Source: Sipunculus nudus (Eukaryota; Annelida; Sipuncula; Golfingiida; Sipunculidae). Taken from it: a DNA stretch of 64,000 nt. Below the pieces are notes generated by a model. The model saw only the letters and a program-made list of their open reading frames with translations. It ran no database searches and had not been told where the DNA came from. A program made the translations under genes and the position numbers. Location of the stretch: the NCBI GenBank assembly GCA_026874595.1, contig CM049310.1, positions 33,299,558 to 33,363,557 of the forward strand. The letters are read 5' to 3'. Positions 59,976 to 64,000 of the stretch are shown here, piece by piece (position 1 is the stretch's first letter; each line of letters opens with the position of its first letter).

Positions 59976-60780
59976 TTAGCTCAGCTGGCTTTAAGTGTGT
60001 AGAATACCATATCATAAAAATATCTGCTGTTTACTGCATAACCTACGCATAGGTGGTTTGGCCAACTGAGGCTCTTCATGTAACAACTGACAGGTCGAAT
60101 AAACAAGATGAGTCTTATAATTTCAATGTAAAATTCAATTTTTGCAGACTATTAAAAAATGTTTGATTGCAAATTGCAAATTTATGTTATTAATTAATTA
60201 TTTTTTTTAATATTAAGATGTGATTTAATATTAGGATCTAATATAAGTGCTTATTGACATGTTTGAATATATAATATGGTGTAAATACTTTGTAGCATTT
60301 GATTCTTATCTCGTAAAGTTGGCTCAACCATGGTATGAATAACAATGGTACACTCAATTATTCAGGAATATTGGGCAAACTTTCATGGGATTTAATATTC
60401 AGTTACATGGCCATATATTTAACTATTGAGAACTATTGCATTTACACATTTCTGTGTTTGAAAATGTATCCTCTCTTATATAACACTGAGGTCCAATACT
60501 GTTGTTTTCCTTATTGCATAATTAAATGGTTTCAGGCCACAAGTTTCATATATTACACATTGCAGATGCAGTGTATACCTAACTGGCTTGTTTTAGCTGG
60601 CTTATCAAATTTGATTTAATGCCCATTTGAAAATGAATTTTTTTCAACATTTTATTTCAGTTAATAAATAAAATGTATATTAGTATGCTTCAGTTCATGT
60701 CCATTATTATATAATTTACAGGATTTTGTAAAATTCCCAGTGGATATATTTTACATTATTAGGCCTACAATCTCAGTGGT
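59976..60780 (+). repeat. Decayed F1 fragment
   Basis: It starts TTTTAGCTCAGCTGGCTTTA. The GAATAAACAAGATGAGTCTT block matches 31010 and 1-300. The segment 60530-60750 matches 48588-48815. No clear 3' end. Confidence 0.6.
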
Positions 60781-60876
60781 GTATCCAGGATTTGAAAATA
60801 AGGGGGGCGCAGCCCTAAAGTCAGGAAAAGGGGCTGTTCTGCGTCTTTTAGACATGATATATATATATATAATTTT

Positions 60877-61330
60877 TATGCCCCCGCCACAAAGTGGCAG
60901 GGGCATATAGTTTTACCCATGTCCGTCATTCCGTCATTCCGAAATCAAACAGTTGTACAGACTTTTTTTCGCAATGCCTGCAGATATTGGCCTGATTTTT
61001 GGTGTGTGGGCAGATAATGACCAGTTACAGATTGAGTTTGCGTTTGTCCTGGTTGACCTACTTTTGACCGTTTTACGGCTCCTAAACTTAGAAAATTTCA
61101 TGAAAAATAGAAATTTCATGACAAATACACATGTTTGGACTTTTTTTCGCAATGCCTGCAGATATTGGCCTGATTTTTGGTGTGTGGGCAGATATTGACC
61201 AGTTACACATCGAGTTTGCTTTTCATCCCAATTGACCTATTTTTGACCTTTTTACGGCTCCTGAACATAGAAAATATCATGAAAAATATAAATACACGTA
61301 TTAGACAAATACACATGTACTGACTTTTTT
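60877..61330 (+). repeat. F2 hairpin-capped repeat (truncated by F1 insertion)
   Basis: Hairpin 60877-60907 (arms TATGCCCCCGCCAC and GTGGCAGGGGCATA, loop AAA). Then CCGTCATTCCGTCATTCCG, then two tandem units of 179 bp (GCAATGCCTGCAGATATTGG at about 60972 and 61151). F1 begins in the T-run at 61325-61330. Confidence 0.8.
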
Positions 61331-63215
61331 AGCTCAGCTGACTATAAGTCATCTGAGCTATAGTCGTGGTCCATTGTCCGTCGTCTGTCTGTCCGTCCGT
61401 CCGTAGATGTGGCACGTTTTGAAACCGTAAGACCTAGGAATCCAAAATTCGGCATAATGTTAGATGTCCCCAAGATCTCCTACCAAGCCGAAAACTGGGT
61501 CTTTGAGACTTCATTCCTATGAGAAATTAAGGAAAAACCTCAATTTTTTATTAAAAACCTTTTTTAACACTTCAGGACTGCCTAATATCAAAACCACTCA
61601 TCCGTTTTTCCTCATATTTACCATAAATATTCCTCTATATAGTTCCTATATACATGCCAGAAATGAGGTCTGTATTATATAATTTAAAAAAGTTATGGGC
61701 CCAAACATAATGCATTTTGTAAAAAATTACGAAAGATATTTGATCACTTAATACAAAACATGTTAAAGCTATGGACTTTTTTACAGTAATATAACTTTAA
61801 TTAATCAAAATTAAATTATATGACCAAAATTAGATCAAAATCTTTTAAATTTTTTAAAATATTAAAAAAAATACAAAATTTGTACCTTTAATTTTGCCCA
61901 ACTTTGACCGTGGCACGTTTTTTTCCTGTAAGTACTGTGGATTTAATTTTCACAGCATGTTTTTGTTAGCATTTTGTCTGTTAACACCAAAAATTTGAAA
62001 CCAGTTGATCAAAAACTGTAGATTTTATTCAAGTTTTCAAGCACCATGTAACATATTGTTTACATCAAGCTAGTGTTATGCAGTTTGCAAGAGCTCAGCT
62101 CCCCAGCTTCAGCTCTCAGTTCCTTAAATTTGGCATACAATTAGATGTCTCCAAAATCCTCTACCATGCCAAGAATTTGGTCACTAGGACTTAATACCTT
62201 GGAGATAATAATGAAAAACCTCGTTTTTCCATTACAAACCCATTGTTACACTTCAAGACTGCCTAATATCAAAACTACTGATCTGACTTTAATCATATAT
62301 AATATACATCTTTTTCTATACATTTTCTATGCACATGCCAGAAATGATGTCAGTATTGTGTAATTGTTTTAAGTCATGGGCCCAAACATAATGCACTTTG
62401 TAAAAAATCAAGAAATATATTTACTCCCTTAACAAGGGGATTGCTGAAGCTAGAGATTTTTTGTCAGGGATGTAACATTATTTAATCAAGATTCAATTGA
62501 ATACCCAAAATTAGTTCTAAATTTTTCAAATTTTATAAGTTATTAGTATAAATATAAAATTAGTACCTTAAATTTTGCCCATTTTTGTTTCCTGTGAGCA
62601 CTGTTGATATAATTTTCATATCTTGCACACATAAGGATTTCAGCTTTTTAGTTTAGAAAGCTGAAAGAAATTGGCCAAAAATTGTAGCTTTTATTAATGT
62701 TTTTATGAGATCATGTCAGACCTTGACTCTCTCCAGCCCCTCTTGAGTCACCTGTATGGTGACCTTGTTGAACTTTCAGCAAATTATGCATGCTTGAGGT
62801 GAGACAAACACTGGGGCAGCCTGGCAGCTTATAGCCAGCCACAGTTGATCCAGGTGTCCAACCCAACTCATCAAGTAATTTTAACCAACAGCATAACAAT
62901 AAATTAATAAATTTTTATTGGTTTTTAATAACAAATTAAAGAAAAATAGAAAAGGAATTTGTTAGTTTATAATAACAGGAAATTAACTTGCAGTTACTGA
63001 TGATATAAGAATCTTGTATCGATGGATAGAATGTCATGTATCCAAATAACACCATGCATTCAACTATGGTATTTTTCAGTTCAATTTTAATGATAAAAAG
63101 GTAAATCATATTATTCATTACTAATCATTAAGGATCATATGAAGGAAATTAATGATAGACAAAGATGCAGTTGATAATAGTAATCTAGATTCCTACTGTG
63201 TCTAGTGTGTGGGGC
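61331..63215 (+). repeat. F1 repeat, long copy lacking a visible 3' end
   Basis: Consensus hairpin 61331-61359 with GTCTGTCTGTCCGTCCGTCC. Two internal units (from about 61430 and 62110). 62640-63215 matches 15210-14655 inverted, so it belongs to the same subtype as the inner copy at 13940-16541. The terminal 280 bp are not seen. Confidence 0.75.
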
Positions 63216-64000
63216 ATTTAACAGTATTTGTGACAAAGCACTTGTGAAAAAAAAGCGGAAGAAATAAACCTTTCACCCAATTTTTAAACCCAAAACAACC
63301 TAAAATTTATTATAGCTGACATCATATTATCAAAGTTTTTGGTTTTCATCATATTTTTGACCAAAATGTAATTAAATGTACGGACGGGACAAATTTAAAA
63401 TGCTGATACTGCAATAATGAAGAGTCCAATTCAGTTGGTCTCCATTGTGACAAAGTAATTGCCCAATGAACTTTTGAAAATTATTGAAATAATTAATTAG
63501 TTGTGTATTGTTATGTAATAATTGCCTGTCATCACGGTATTTGTCCCGTCCGCAACATTTGACTTTAAAAAGTTTTAATTACAAACTTATTAGAACTATT
63601 TGGACTTCAATTTTTTTGTTTTCTCTTCCTCTAGAGTATATACCTTCTAATTATTACAAAACATAGGCTGTGCTCAACCTATTAATTAAATATGGAGTAA
63701 TTTTGATAAATGTTGAGGACGGGACATCTTGTTGCAGACGGGACATATTTTATTTTTCTGTGGAGATAGAAACTATAATACTGATAATTTCTTCTCAGTT
63801 ACTGTCTACCTCAGTAATTTGCACCTAAAACTATATTGTAGGTGATCACTTGGGTTCAGTAAATACAGCATTTCAGCAGTTGTCCTCATGAGTTTTTCAT
63901 TAGTTACCTAATTAAGCCATCCACTGTCTGTCTGTAGATATAAAAAAACAATTCCAAGGCTTTGATCTGAATCTGATCAGACCAGGCTCTTAAGTGTTCA
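63216..64000. other. AT-rich end of window with CGGACGGGACA repeats
   Basis: ACGGACGGGACAAA (63380) and its reverse complement TTTGTCCCGTCCGC (63539) form a spaced inverted repeat; GGACGGGACAT and AGACGGGACAT follow at about 63717 and 63736. 63958-63996 starts another GATCTG/CAGACC palindromic stretch. No gene. Confidence 0.5.

Noticed and set aside
60776-60830. hAT-like terminus (CAGTGGTGTATCCAGGATTT and GGGGGGCGC)
   Set aside because: Only one end is visible and no partner or target duplication was found; left unannotated.

Overview
The window is nuclear DNA from an animal, most likely a mollusc and probably a bivalve. Genes are spliced with GT-AG introns, the DNA is AT-rich, and at least half of it is interspersed repeats. 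The repeats carry a hairpin plus a CCGT-type microsatellite plus tandem units, an architecture I associate with bivalve pearl/HINE elements. The organism call is inference; no marker gene fixes the species.

Genes. (1) Minus strand, 2654-8798: the 5' coding part of WDR47 (LisH-CTLH, linker, coiled coil). Three exons join in phase, and the C-terminal WD40 half lies beyond the left edge. (2) Plus strand, 28602-54679: a complete seven-exon EEFSEC gene, encoding the selenocysteine-specific elongation factor (572 codons by my splice model). (3, 4) Two intact, intronless TRAF6-like genes (RING, TRAF zinc fingers, coiled coil, MATH) lie in the 17-kb first intron of EEFSEC. They point in opposite directions (plus 32182-33510, minus 42930-44258), are about 95% identical in protein, and share promoter and 3' UTR homology, so they form an inverted segmental duplication. 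I found no other gene I can support.

Layout. 1-2 kb: minus-strand repeat F1. 2.6-8.9 kb: WDR47. 8.9-28.5 kb: gene-free, with a Harbinger-like MITE, nested F1 repeats, a 65-bp minisatellite, palindromic GATCTGG clusters and a tRNA-derived SINE with a 14-bp target duplication. 28.6-54.7 kb: EEFSEC, whose introns hold the TRAF6-like pair, several F1 copies (one nested cleanly inside another), a hAT-like MITE and a 2.14-kb element with terminal inverted repeats. 54.8-64 kb: more F1 copies and a second hairpin-capped family.

The most interesting structure is the F1 repeat system. Each copy starts with a 13-nt-arm, 3-nt-loop hairpin, then a CCGT-like microsatellite, then tandem units. It ends with an inverted copy of the start sequence about 24 bp before the terminus, followed by a GACCCATGGGTC palindrome. 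This is the asymmetric-terminal-repeat layout described for Helentron-type rolling-circle elements. Three other unrelated hairpins in the window have the same geometry. All recognisable F1 copies left of about 27 kb are on the minus strand and all those right of 29 kb are on the plus strand, with the switch at the EEFSEC 5' end. A separate oddity is a minisatellite that begins on the WDR47 exon-end splice donor and repeats it.
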